This document shows, piece after piece, positions 56,775-64,000 of a stretch of 64,000 bases of DNA. The position numbers and the translations under genes are program-made. The notes below the pieces were generated by a model. That model did not search any database. It was not told the origin of the DNA and saw nothing but the letters and a program-made list of their open reading frames with translations. Location: positions 1 through 64,000 of the forward strand of contig JAGOQB010000001.1 in assembly GCA_017991675.1 (NCBI GenBank), in the 5' to 3' direction. Origin of the DNA: Phenylobacterium sp. (GTDB lineage: Bacteria > Pseudomonadota > Alphaproteobacteria > Caulobacterales > Caulobacteraceae). The stretch's first letter is position 1. Each line of letters begins with the position of its first letter.

Positions 56775-57531
56775 CCCTCGAATTGGACGCGTCCTGCTGG
56801 TCGGGGCTGGCCCCGGCGCCGCCGATCTGCTGACGGTTCGCGCCGCGCGCGCGGTCGGCGCCGCCCAGGCGCTGCTCTACGACGCCCTGGTCCCGCAGGA
56901 GATCCTCGACCTGGCGCCGGCCAACTGCCTGAAGATTCAGACCGGCAAGCGGGCCGGGCGCACCAGCATGGCCCAGGCGACGATCAATCGGCTGATGGTG
57001 CGATTGGCCCGTCGCGGCCTGGACGTCGTGCGGCTGAAGGGCGGCGACCCGTCGGTGTTCGGCCGGGTCGGCGAGGAGATGGCCGCGCTGCAGGCGGCCG
57101 GGATCGAGGCGCAGGTGATCCCCGGCGTGACGGCGGCGGCGGCGGCGGCGGCGCAGTTCGGCTTTCCGCTGACCCATCGGGGTCAGGCGCGGCGGGTGGT
57201 GCTGACCACGGCCCGGCTGGACCAGGGCGGCCTGGCCGAAGATTGGCGCGCGGCGGCCGATCCGGAAGCGACCTTGGCGATCTATATGGGCGGCGCCTCG
57301 GCGGGCGCGATCCGGGACCGGCTGCTGGCTGGCGGACGCTCTGCGGCGACGCCGGTCTTGGCGGTCGAGAACGCCGGCCGGGCGGAAGCCCGGCTGTTCA
57401 CCGGGGTGCTGGGCGGCCTGGCCGAAACCGTGCCGGGCGACCTGGACGGACCGGTGCTGATCGTCGTCGGCGAAGTCGCGGCCCAGGCGATCCAGACGCC
57501 GCTTCCGGCGTTGACGGAGCTCGCGAGCTAG
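56764..57531 (+). CDS. cobA: Uroporphyrinogen-III C-methyltransferase
   Basis: This SAM-dependent enzyme makes precorrin-2, the precursor of the siroheme used by NirB. The 255-residue protein has VLLVGAGPGAADLLTVRA near 10, VRLKGGDPSVFGRVGEE near 90 and VIPGVTAAAAAAAQFGFPLTHRG near 120, the SUMT signatures. The ATG at 56764 overlaps nasA by 11 bases, so it belongs to the nitrate operon. The siroheme oxidase/chelatase (CysG N-domain) is absent here. Confidence 0.95.
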   Translation: MPHDPRIGRVLLVGAGPGAADLLTVRAARAVGAAQALLYDALVPQEILDLAPANCLKIQTGKRAGRTSMAQATINRLMVRLARRGLDVVRLKGGDPSVFGRVGEEMAALQAAGIEAQVIPGVTAAAAAAAQFGFPLTHRGQARRVVLTTARLDQGGLAEDWRAAADPEATLAIYMGGASAGAIRDRLLAGGRSAATPVLAVENAGRAEARLFTGVLGGLAETVPGDLDGPVLIVVGEVAAQAIQTPLPALTELAS

Positions 57532-57598
57532 CCCGCTTGGCCGCGGACGCGGACCCGGCGCACACTGGCGCCGATTCCGGTTGGTCGTGGTGAAGCCG

Positions 57599-58567
57599 AT
57601 GAGCGTGATTGCCGCCTATGTCTATGGCGAGGGCCAGCGGGTTCGCGAGGTCGACCTCGGCGATCCGTTCAGCCTCGACCTCGCGCCCGGCCAATTCGTG
57701 TGGATCGGACTGCTCGAACCGAACGAGGCCGAGCTGGAGGTCCTGAGGCGGCGTTTCGACCTGCACCCGCTGGCGGTCGAGGACGCGTTCAAGTCCGACC
57801 AACTGCCGAAGGTCGACGTCTATGGCGACCAGCTGTTCGTGGTGGCGCGGACGGCCCACCTGGACGGCGAGAAGATCGGTTATGGAGAGACCGATATCTT
57901 CGTCGGCCCCAGCCACATCATCACGGTCCGGCATGGCTCGGCGCGCGCCCACCTGGAGCTACGCCAGCATCTGGAGGCCGCTCCTGGCCAGCTGCGGCAC
58001 GGCCCCGACTACATCCTGCACGCCGTGCTCGACTTCATCGTCGACGGCTACTTTCCGATCGTCGATGCGATCGAGGAGAAGGTGCTGGAGATGGAGCGCT
58101 ACGCGCTCGACGCCTTCCTGAGCCGGACCGAGGTCCTGCGGATCTTCGCCCTCCGTCGCGAACTGATGCGCTTCAAGCGGGTGCTTGCTCCGATGGAGGA
58201 GGTGGCCAGCCGGCTTGAGCACTATGAGATGCCCTGCATCGACCCGGACGTGCGGCCCTATTTCCGGGACGTCTGCGATCATGTCCGGCGCGTGGCCGCG
58301 CTGGTCGAGGCGCTCCGCGAGGTGCTCTCCTCGGTGTTCGAGGCCAGCAGCCTGATGGAGCAGCAGCGCCAGGGCGTGATCACCCGGCGGCTGGCGGCCT
58401 GGGCCGCGATCCTGGCGGTGCCGACCGCTATCGCCGGGATCTACGGCATGAACTTCGAGTTCATGCCGGAACTGACCTGGCGCTACGGCTATCTGATGGT
58501 GATCGTCGTCATCTTGGTGATCTGCCTGGGGCTCTACACCCAGTTCAAGCGTTCGAAGTGGTTGTAG
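57599..58567 (+). CDS. corA: CorA family magnesium/divalent cation transporter
   Basis: This 322-residue pentameric channel protein has a large cytoplasmic domain (1-255) with a long stalk helix and two C-terminal membrane helices separated by the YGMN selectivity motif (YGMNFEFMPEL near 277). The C-terminus is basic (KRSKW), as usual. The ATG at 57599 is preferred; TTG or GTG codons a few triplets upstream are possible. It follows the nitrate operon by 67 bases and is probably independent of it. Confidence 0.93.
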   Translation: MSVIAAYVYGEGQRVREVDLGDPFSLDLAPGQFVWIGLLEPNEAELEVLRRRFDLHPLAVEDAFKSDQLPKVDVYGDQLFVVARTAHLDGEKIGYGETDIFVGPSHIITVRHGSARAHLELRQHLEAAPGQLRHGPDYILHAVLDFIVDGYFPIVDAIEEKVLEMERYALDAFLSRTEVLRIFALRRELMRFKRVLAPMEEVASRLEHYEMPCIDPDVRPYFRDVCDHVRRVAALVEALREVLSSVFEASSLMEQQRQGVITRRLAAWAAILAVPTAIAGIYGMNFEFMPELTWRYGYLMVIVVILVICLGLYTQFKRSKWL

Positions 58568-58569
58568 CC

Positions 58570-59232
58570 ATGGAACCCGTCGTCATTCCGCTGGACGCCG
58601 AACGGAGCGTCTCGGGGCTCTGGATGCGGCCACAGGCGGCGCGCGCGGCGTTGGTCCTGGCGCACGGCGCAGGCGCGGGCATGACACACAAGGCGATGGC
58701 CGCCACCGCAGAGGGGCTGGCGCAGCGCGGGATCGCCACCCTGCGCTACAATTTTCCCTACATGGAGCGCGGCTCCAAGCGGCCGGACGCGCCGGGGCTG
58801 GCGCACGCGGCGGTGCGGGCGGCGGTCGGCAAGGCCGCTGAGCTGGCCGCGGACCTGCCGCTGTTCGCCGGCGGCCGCTCGTTCGGCGGGCGGATGACCT
58901 CCCAGGCCCAGGCCGAGCAGGCGTTGCCCGGCGTGCGGGGGTTGGTCTTCTTCGCGTTTCCCCTGCATCCGCCCGGCAAACCCGGGGTCGAGCGGGCGGC
59001 GCATTTGGCCGATGTGAAGGTCCCGATGCTGTTCCTGCAAGGGACCAACGACGAGTTCGCCCGGTTCGACCTGCTGAACGAGACCCTCGCCGGGCTCGGC
59101 CCCAGGGCGAGCCTCACCTTGGCGCAGTTCGCCGATCATTCCTTCCACGCGCCGGCCAAGAGCGGCCGCAAGGACCCCGAGGTCCTGGCCGAAATTCTCG
59201 ACGCCTGTCGCAGCTGGATGGCGGCGAACTAG
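58570..59232 (+). CDS. Alpha/beta hydrolase (KANL3/Tex30-like dienelactone hydrolase superfamily)
   Basis: This 220-residue protein of the alpha/beta hydrolase fold has LVLAHGAGAGMTHKAM near 30 (oxyanion loop), AGGRSFGGRM near 98 (nucleophile S101) and a C-terminal ADHSFH near 193 (histidine). The GTNDEF segment near 160 supplies the acid. This is the pattern of the bacterial KANL3/Tex30-like branch, whose substrates are unknown. The ATG at 58570 is two bases after the corA stop, so the pair may be one transcript. Confidence 0.88.
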   Translation: MEPVVIPLDAERSVSGLWMRPQAARAALVLAHGAGAGMTHKAMAATAEGLAQRGIATLRYNFPYMERGSKRPDAPGLAHAAVRAAVGKAAELAADLPLFAGGRSFGGRMTSQAQAEQALPGVRGLVFFAFPLHPPGKPGVERAAHLADVKVPMLFLQGTNDEFARFDLLNETLAGLGPRASLTLAQFADHSFHAPAKSGRKDPEVLAEILDACRSWMAAN

Positions 59233-60590
59233 ACCGAGGCGGCGGCCCGTCCGGCGATCGGGGCTGCGTAGCCGGCGGCCTTGGCGCGGGCCTCGCCACG
59301 GACGATCTCCTTCAGCAGGTCGGCGACATAGACCCCGAAGTCGACCTGAATGGTGTGGCGCTTGGAGCGGTAGTACTGGCCCAGGTGGGCGATCTCGTCG
59401 CGCGTGGTGGTTTCGGTCATCTCCGCGGGCGAGGGCGGCAGGTAGCGGCCAGTCAGATAGGCGGCGGCCAGCTTGGCCTGCTGCTCGGCGAAATTCACCA
59501 GGGTCGGCAGCGGCTGGGCCAGGCCCATGTAGAACAGGTTGGGCACGGCCGGGTTCATCATCCGCTTGAACAGCGGCAGGCGATGGTCGGCGTCGGGGAC
59601 CAGCGCCGGATCGTCGAAGAACGGGAAGCGCATGTCGTAGCCGGTGGCGAAGATGATGGCGTCGACGTCCTCGACGCTGCCGTCGGCGAAGCGCACCTGG
59701 TCGCCTTCCAGCCGTTCGATCGCCGGCTTGAACTTCACGTCGCCGCAGCCGGCGCGGGTCAGGAACTCGCCCGACACCGAGGGGTGGGCCTCCAGCGGCT
59801 CGTGGTCGGGCTTGGGCAGGCCATAGTCCTCCATCCGCCCGATCGACTTCTTGATCGCGGCGCGGGCCAGCGACAGGCCGAGCTTGCGCGGCATCCAGCT
59901 CGGCATGGCCGATTTGTCGGCCGGGCGGCCGTTCATGTACTTGGGCAGCACCCAGACGCCGCGGCGGGCCGAGACCCAGAGGTTCTTGGCGATCGGCCGC
60001 TGGGCCAGCTCCGAGGCGATATCCATCGCCGAATTGCCCATGCCGACCACCACGATGTTCTTGCCGCGCATGTCGACTGGATCGAACGGGTCGCGATAGG
60101 CGTGGCTGTGGAACGCCGCGCCGTTGAACTCGCCCTCATAGTCGGGGATGCGCGGGCTCCAGTGGTGGCCGTTGCAGACGAACAGCACGTCATAGACCCG
60201 GGTCTCACCGGTTGAGAGCTTGACCTCCCACAGGCCCTCGGCCGTGCGGCGCGCCTTCTCGACCGCGGTGTTGAAGGTGATGGTCGGGCGCAGGCCGAAG
60301 TGGTCGACATAGTCCTTGAAGTACTGGAAGAGCTGGGCGTGGTGCGGGAAGTCCGGCCAGTCCGCGGGAACCGGATAATCCTCGAACGCCAGCCGCCACT
60401 TCGAGGTGTCGATGTGCAGGCTCTCGTAGCAGGCCGAGAGCCCGTTCGGGTTGCGGTAGTACCAGTTGCCGCCGATGTCGTCGGACAGCTCGAAGCAGTC
60501 GTACGGGATCCCGTGATCCTTCAGCCGCTTGGCGGTCGTGAAGCCCGAACAGCCCGCGCCGATGATGCAGGCCTTTGGCGGCTGAGCCAC
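59229..60590 (-). CDS. Flavin-containing monooxygenase (FMO type)
   Basis: This 453-residue flavoprotein has the FAD motif IIGAGCSG near 9, the FMO signature FNGAAFHSHAY near 154, an NADPH motif VGMGNSAMDIA near 182 and FATGYD near 315. Such enzymes insert one oxygen atom into N, S or ketone substrates. Start is GTG at 60590, with GGGAGA upstream. It converges with the hydrolase gene. The downstream-facing LysR regulator and hydroxylase lie upstream on the same strand, so it may belong to the same catabolic region. Confidence 0.9.
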   Translation of the reverse strand: MAQPPKACIIGAGCSGFTTAKRLKDHGIPYDCFELSDDIGGNWYYRNPNGLSACYESLHIDTSKWRLAFEDYPVPADWPDFPHHAQLFQYFKDYVDHFGLRPTITFNTAVEKARRTAEGLWEVKLSTGETRVYDVLFVCNGHHWSPRIPDYEGEFNGAAFHSHAYRDPFDPVDMRGKNIVVVGMGNSAMDIASELAQRPIAKNLWVSARRGVWVLPKYMNGRPADKSAMPSWMPRKLGLSLARAAIKKSIGRMEDYGLPKPDHEPLEAHPSVSGEFLTRAGCGDVKFKPAIERLEGDQVRFADGSVEDVDAIIFATGYDMRFPFFDDPALVPDADHRLPLFKRMMNPAVPNLFYMGLAQPLPTLVNFAEQQAKLAAAYLTGRYLPPSPAEMTETTTRDEIAHLGQYYRSKRHTIQVDFGVYVADLLKEIVRGEARAKAAGYAAPIAGRAAASV

Positions 60591-60692
60591 GGCGTTCTCC
60601 CATACATGACCTTGGTTGCCCGGGAGGCTAGCGCCGGAGCGGCGGCGGCGCCTAGATTCACGTCGGGGAACCCGGCGCGCGGGCGGCCATGA

Positions 60693-61628
60693 TCATCCGG
60701 GACGACTGGTCGGCCTCGGCAACTGGCGGCCCGCCTCGACCAGCAGGCCGCGGAACCAGGCATGGGCCGGATCGCGCTCCACCGCGCGCGACCAATAGGC
60801 GGTCAGGTCGAGCCGATTGAGCGGGAAGGGCGTCTCGAAGATCTCGATGTCGTGGCTGCGCTGGAAGCGCTCGGCCAGCCGACGCTGGATCAGGGCCAGG
60901 GCCGAGGAGGCCTCGATGATGCCCGGCAGGCTCAGAAACTGCTGGACCATCACTAGGTCATGCTGGTTCACGCCGATCTGGCGGAAGTTCACGTCCTGAT
61001 GGGTGGCGGTGTTCTTTGGCGACATGCGGAAGCGCGCGTGGCGGGCGCCGTCGTAGACCTCGCGCGTCAGCGGCCCCTGGAAGGCGCGGCGCCGACGCGA
61101 GGCGATGACCACCATGTCGTCCTCGAACAGCAAGGCCGAGGCGATGTCCTTGCCCAGCCCCTCAGCGGTGTCGGCCGGGACGGCGACCACGTCGATCGCG
61201 CCGCGCAGGATCTGGGCCTGCAGGTCGCTGGGCACGTCCACGAAATAGACCGATGCGTTCGGGGCCCGTTCGGCGAACATCTGGGTCAGGGCCGGCCCGA
61301 GCAGGAAGGTGACGTAGTCGGCGGTCGCGACGACGAAACGACGGGACTCGGTCGAGGGATCGAACTGCGACGGGCGCAGCAAGCCCTCGACCTCAAGGCA
61401 GGCGCGCTCGGTCGGCTCGATGAGCTGCGCGCCCTTTTCGGTGAGCTCGAGCCGTCGCCCCACCATCACCAGCAGGTCGTCGTTGTAGGTCTCGCGCAGC
61501 CGCGCCAGCGCGGCGCTGACCGCGGACTGGCTGAGCCCGACGATCTCGGCCGTGCGGCTGACGCTGCGCGTGCGCAGCAGCTCGCGCAGGATCGGCAGCA
61601 GGTTCAGGTTATGACGGCGCAGCAGCAA
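60693..61628 (-). CDS. LysR family transcriptional regulator
   Basis: This LysR regulator of about 311 residues has an N-terminal winged helix (LNLLPILRELLRTRSVSRTAEIVGLSQSAVSAALARLRE) and a C-terminal substrate-binding domain (FVVATADYVTFLLGP onward). The NodD/LinR-like branch, with LNLLPILREL at the start, often controls aromatic degradation. The start is uncertain: TTG at 61628, 22 bases after the hydroxylase stop and six bases after GGAAC, gives a normal LysR N-terminus; farther ATGs lie inside the hydroxylase gene. It probably regulates the neighbouring oxygenases. Confidence 0.85.
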   Translation of the reverse strand: MLLRRHNLNLLPILRELLRTRSVSRTAEIVGLSQSAVSAALARLRETYNDDLLVMVGRRLELTEKGAQLIEPTERACLEVEGLLRPSQFDPSTESRRFVVATADYVTFLLGPALTQMFAERAPNASVYFVDVPSDLQAQILRGAIDVVAVPADTAEGLGKDIASALLFEDDMVVIASRRRRAFQGPLTREVYDGARHARFRMSPKNTATHQDVNFRQIGVNQHDLVMVQQFLSLPGIIEASSALALIQRRLAERFQRSHDIEIFETPFPLNRLDLTAYWSRAVERDPAHAWFRGLLVEAGRQLPRPTSRPG

Positions 61629-61650
61629 TCGTGGGTTCCGAAATGGATGG

Positions 61651-63318
61651 TCAGCTTGCGCAGGCGCGCGCTGATTGTCGATCCGCCCCCTTGAGGCGCA
61701 AGACCAACGCATCGGCGTCGGCCGGCGGATGGTCTCCACGCCAGACGATATGGGAGTCTGCGCGCACGATCATCAGGGCGCGCCAGTCGGCCGTGGCGTC
61801 CGGCCGTGGCGCGGTGACGACCGTCAGCGGCAGGCCTCCGGCCTTGGCCGCCTGCACCAGCGGTCCGCCGTCGCCGCCCGAGCTGAGCAACGTGTAGTCG
61901 GGGCCGAGATGGTCGAGGATCGAGCTTCCGTCCGCAAGCCGGAAGTGGGGCAGGCGGCATCCCGGCGCTGTCGAGGGCGTGAAGGCGCCCATGTCGTAGT
62001 CCGGCGGGGCCTCGCCGTCATAGGCGATGATCGGCGAGCCCTCGTAGAAGTATCCGAAGTTCAGCCCTTCGGGCGACATCTGCGGGACGTTGATCTCGAA
62101 CAGGCGCTGGCCGAGAAACTGGCGGATGGCTTCGCCCTCGGGCGTGTCGGCGACCAGGGCCGGAGGGATGGCGCCGCCTGCGCGCATCGCCTCGACGTTC
62201 TCCATCACCTTGCGCATCGCGAAGTGGGAGACCTGCTGCGTGATCGGCTGGCGCTCGGCCTGATAGGCGTCGAGGATGGCCGAATCGGCCCAGCCCTTGA
62301 TCACGCCGCAGAGCAGCCAGGACAGGTGGACGGCGTCGGCGACCCCGGCGTTCATGCCGTAGCCCGCGAACGGCACCCAGAGGTGGGCGGCGTCGCCGGC
62401 GATGAACACGCGGCCATCGCCGAAGCGCTCGGCGACCATGCGCCGACCGATCCAGTCCTCGTGGTTCAGCACTTCCCAGCCGAAGCTCTCGTCGACGCCC
62501 AGGACGTCGCGGATCGACTGGTCGAACGGCACATCCTCGAAACTCTCTTGGGCCCCGACGCCGCGGTGGACGAGCCAGACCTCCTCGCCGTCGATGGCCA
62601 CGACCGTGCCGCTGCGCTTGGGGTTCTGGACCCAGCTCATCCAGGCCGGCCGCCGCTCGCCGAACAGGGCCTTGAGGCCTGGGGCGCGGATCAGGCTGCT
62701 GCGGGTGCGCGAGATCTCGGCGTCGCCGACCAGGCTGACGCCCATCGCCTTGCGGATCGTGCTGCGACCGCCGTCGCAGCCGGCCAGATAGTCGGCCCGT
62801 ACATCGAAGACCTCCCCGTCGTCGGCCCGGCAATGGACCGTCACCCCGTCGGCGTCTTGGTCGTAGCCAAGGACCGAGGTGCGGTTGAGCACGGTGATCG
62901 CAGGCAGCGATCTCACCCGCTCGTAGAGGATCGGCTCCAGATAGAGTTGGCTGACCCGGACCATCGATTCCGGGGTCGGCCAGTGGCTGTCGTGGAATCC
63001 GGGCTGCGGACGCTCGGCCCTGGACGGCATGCGGATGCGGGTCAGCTCGTGCCCCGCGACCGCGGTGCAGTAGATGGTGTCGGTGGGATAGTCGTCGGGC
63101 AGGCCGGCGGCCCGCACCGCCTCCGACACGCCCAGCCGACGAAAGATCTCCATCGTGCGGGCCGCCACCGTGTTGCACTTGGCGCTGGGGGGCTCGCCGG
63201 CGGCGCGGGCCTCGATGAGCACCACCTCGACCCCGCGCAGGGCGGCGTCGATGGCCAGGCTCATGCCGACCGGGCCAGCGCCGGCGACAGCGATGGAGGT
63301 TCTGTACTTCGGCTGCAT
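61651..63318 (-). CDS. Class A FAD-dependent aromatic hydroxylase (MhpA/PheA type)
   Basis: This 555-residue flavoprotein monooxygenase has IAVAGAGPVGMSLAI near 9 (FAD Rossmann motif), GCDGGRSTIRKAMG near 175 (DG motif) and GRVFIAGDAAHLWVPFAGYGMNAGVADA near 302 (GD motif). The C-terminal thioredoxin-like domain (about 440-555) is typical of phenol or 3-(3-hydroxyphenyl)propionate hydroxylases. It should hydroxylate an aromatic ring with NAD(P)H. The ATG at 63318 follows GGGATGAG. It diverges from the Rieske oxygenase gene and precedes the LysR gene by 22 bases. Confidence 0.92.
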   Translation of the reverse strand: MQPKYRTSIAVAGAGPVGMSLAIDAALRGVEVVLIEARAAGEPPSAKCNTVAARTMEIFRRLGVSEAVRAAGLPDDYPTDTIYCTAVAGHELTRIRMPSRAERPQPGFHDSHWPTPESMVRVSQLYLEPILYERVRSLPAITVLNRTSVLGYDQDADGVTVHCRADDGEVFDVRADYLAGCDGGRSTIRKAMGVSLVGDAEISRTRSSLIRAPGLKALFGERRPAWMSWVQNPKRSGTVVAIDGEEVWLVHRGVGAQESFEDVPFDQSIRDVLGVDESFGWEVLNHEDWIGRRMVAERFGDGRVFIAGDAAHLWVPFAGYGMNAGVADAVHLSWLLCGVIKGWADSAILDAYQAERQPITQQVSHFAMRKVMENVEAMRAGGAIPPALVADTPEGEAIRQFLGQRLFEINVPQMSPEGLNFGYFYEGSPIIAYDGEAPPDYDMGAFTPSTAPGCRLPHFRLADGSSILDHLGPDYTLLSSGGDGGPLVQAAKAGGLPLTVVTAPRPDATADWRALMIVRADSHIVWRGDHPPADADALVLRLKGADRQSARACAS

Positions 63319-63446
63319 GTTCTCATCCCACAGCCCGCACCAGCGCGGATGGCAGCGACTGTGAGATCGACGAGGCATCACGCCAAATCGATATGCCGCA
63401 GCGAGCTATCGATCAGGCTGAAGGGTCAGACGGTTCTCGCTGGACG

Positions 63447-63457
63447 AATTGTCAATT
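63447..63457. promoter_or_regulatory. Palindrome in the divergent oxygenase promoter region
   Basis: AATTGTCAATT is a perfect 11-base palindrome in the 251-base gap between the divergent hydroxylase and Rieske oxygenase genes. A short direct repeat (ATCGAT-containing, about 63389 and 63407) also lies there. Either may be a site for the neighbouring LysR regulator, whose binding sites usually contain a T-N11-A dyad; that dyad is not clearly visible. Confidence 0.35.
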
Positions 63458-63569
63458 TTGGCGAACGCGCGGGGATCAACGGGAGGCCGGCGAGGGCCTA
63501 GCCTGACTGAAATCGCCGGCCGGAAAGGCTGCGGGCCGGGCCCGACAAGGCGATGCAGACGGAGGAAAC

Positions 63570-64000
63570 ATGGCGGACGGCAATCAGGTCCACGCTGCGT
63601 GGGAGCGTGAAGAGATCCTGTCGCTCTTCGACCCGTCGTCGGGTCGGCTCGACCGGCGGATCTATGACGACGAGGCGATCTACCGGTTGGAGCTCGAGCG
63701 GATCTTCGCCCGTGGCTGGAACTTCATGTGCCACGAGTCCCAGATCCCCAACGCCGGCGACTACTTCATCAACTACATCGGCGAGGATCAGGTCATCGTC
63801 GTCCGCGACGGCGAAGGGCAGGTCAACGTCCTGCTGAACACCTGCCGCCATCGCGGCAACGCGCTGTGCCGGGCCGAGCAGGGCAACGCCAAGTCGTTCG
63901 TCTGCAGCTACCACGGCTGGAACTATGCGCTGAACGGCGACCTGATCGGCGTTCCGGGCCTGAAGAACTACTATCGCGGCGACTTCGACAAGAGCCAGCA
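63570..64000 (+). CDS. Rieske-type aromatic ring-hydroxylating oxygenase, alpha subunit (partial)
   Basis: The first 143 codons of a Rieske oxygenase alpha subunit are present; the gene runs past the window end. The [2Fe-2S] ligands are in CRHRG (C92, H94) and CSYHGWNY (C112, H115), with the usual spacing. The N-terminal IYDDEAIYRLELERIFARGWNFMCHESQIP is characteristic. A clear GGAGG lies just before the ATG at 63570. It should use oxygen and NAD(P)H through a reductase not seen here. It diverges from the flavin hydroxylase, suggesting a shared aromatic catabolic function. Confidence 0.93.
   Translation, partial: MADGNQVHAAWEREEILSLFDPSSGRLDRRIYDDEAIYRLELERIFARGWNFMCHESQIPNAGDYFINYIGEDQVIVVRDGEGQVNVLLNTCRHRGNALCRAEQGNAKSFVCSYHGWNYALNGDLIGVPGLKNYYRGDFDKSQ

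Noticed and set aside
1-64000. tRNA, rRNA, CRISPR, transposon or prophage features
   Set aside because: I looked for cloverleaf-like stems, regular spaced repeats, transposase or integrase motifs and found none that I can support.

Overview
The window is a 64-kb stretch of GC-rich chromosome that reads as an alphaproteobacterium, most likely a member of the Caulobacteraceae (Caulobacter/Phenylobacterium type). The basis is the gene order (fabD-fabG-acpP-fabF-mltG, yicC-gmk, lptF-lptG-lptD-surA-pdxA with divergent pepA-holC), a tad pilus cluster, a FliK-like/FhlB pair, a LexA-type GTTC-N7-GTTC site and hairpin-rich intergenic repeats, some with GANTC sites. Nearly every base is coding. I see no tRNA, rRNA, CRISPR array, transposase or prophage gene. 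The taxonomic call is an inference from content, not from a database search.

Layout, left to right. 1-2008: end of a tad/cpa pilus operon (CpaF tail, TadB, TadC). 2067-8214: purC, a DUF3667 membrane protein, a two-gene isomerase/SDR operon with a divergent HxlR regulator, and a secreted S9 prolyl oligopeptidase. 8391-14592: a thioesterase, an ABC-ATPase/FtsX-permease/AttH-like module, and a zinc alcohol dehydrogenase. 14686-22780: fatty acid synthesis and cell wall genes (fabD, fabG, acpP, fabF, mltG), a DUF2853-OmpA fusion, a small membrane protein, yicC and gmk. 22784-29892: small and accessory genes, including an excalibur protein, a cysteine-rich protein behind a LexA-like box, pncB, a DUF454 gene behind a Fur-like palindrome, a TauE exporter, and a hot-dog protein/SDR pair behind a PsrA-like palindrome. 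29889-37170: rsmA, a LytTR protein, an orphan gene, FliK-like/FhlB, an MTA/SAH nucleosidase, a Gre factor, rsmJ and a DUF885 hydrolase. 37228-47623: pdxA, surA, lptD, lptG and lptF on the minus strand, diverging from pepA, a hydrolase, holC and an I78-type lipoprotein.

47637-57531 is a complete-looking assimilatory nitrate module: mobA, nasT, nasS, a nitrate transporter, nirB, nirD, a nitrate reductase with a fused C-terminal [2Fe-2S] domain, and the siroheme methyltransferase gene. NasT and NasS are expected to sense nitrate in the cytoplasm and control read-through of a hairpin-rich leader before the transporter gene. The transporter imports nitrate, NasA reduces it to nitrite, NirBD reduces nitrite to ammonium, MobA supplies the molybdenum cofactor and CobA supplies the siroheme precursor. 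57599-59232 holds corA and an alpha/beta hydrolase. From 59229 to the right edge lies an oxygenase cluster: a flavin monooxygenase, a LysR regulator, a class A FAD hydroxylase, and a divergent Rieske oxygenase alpha subunit cut by the window end.

No wholly new system is evident. The items most worth a second look are the two copies of a five-hairpin intergenic repeat whose stems differ by compensatory changes, the small cysteine-rich gene with a LexA-type box, the DUF2853-OmpA fusion, the NasT that lacks the usual phospho-acceptor aspartate together with its hairpin-rich leader, and the palindromic operator candidates.
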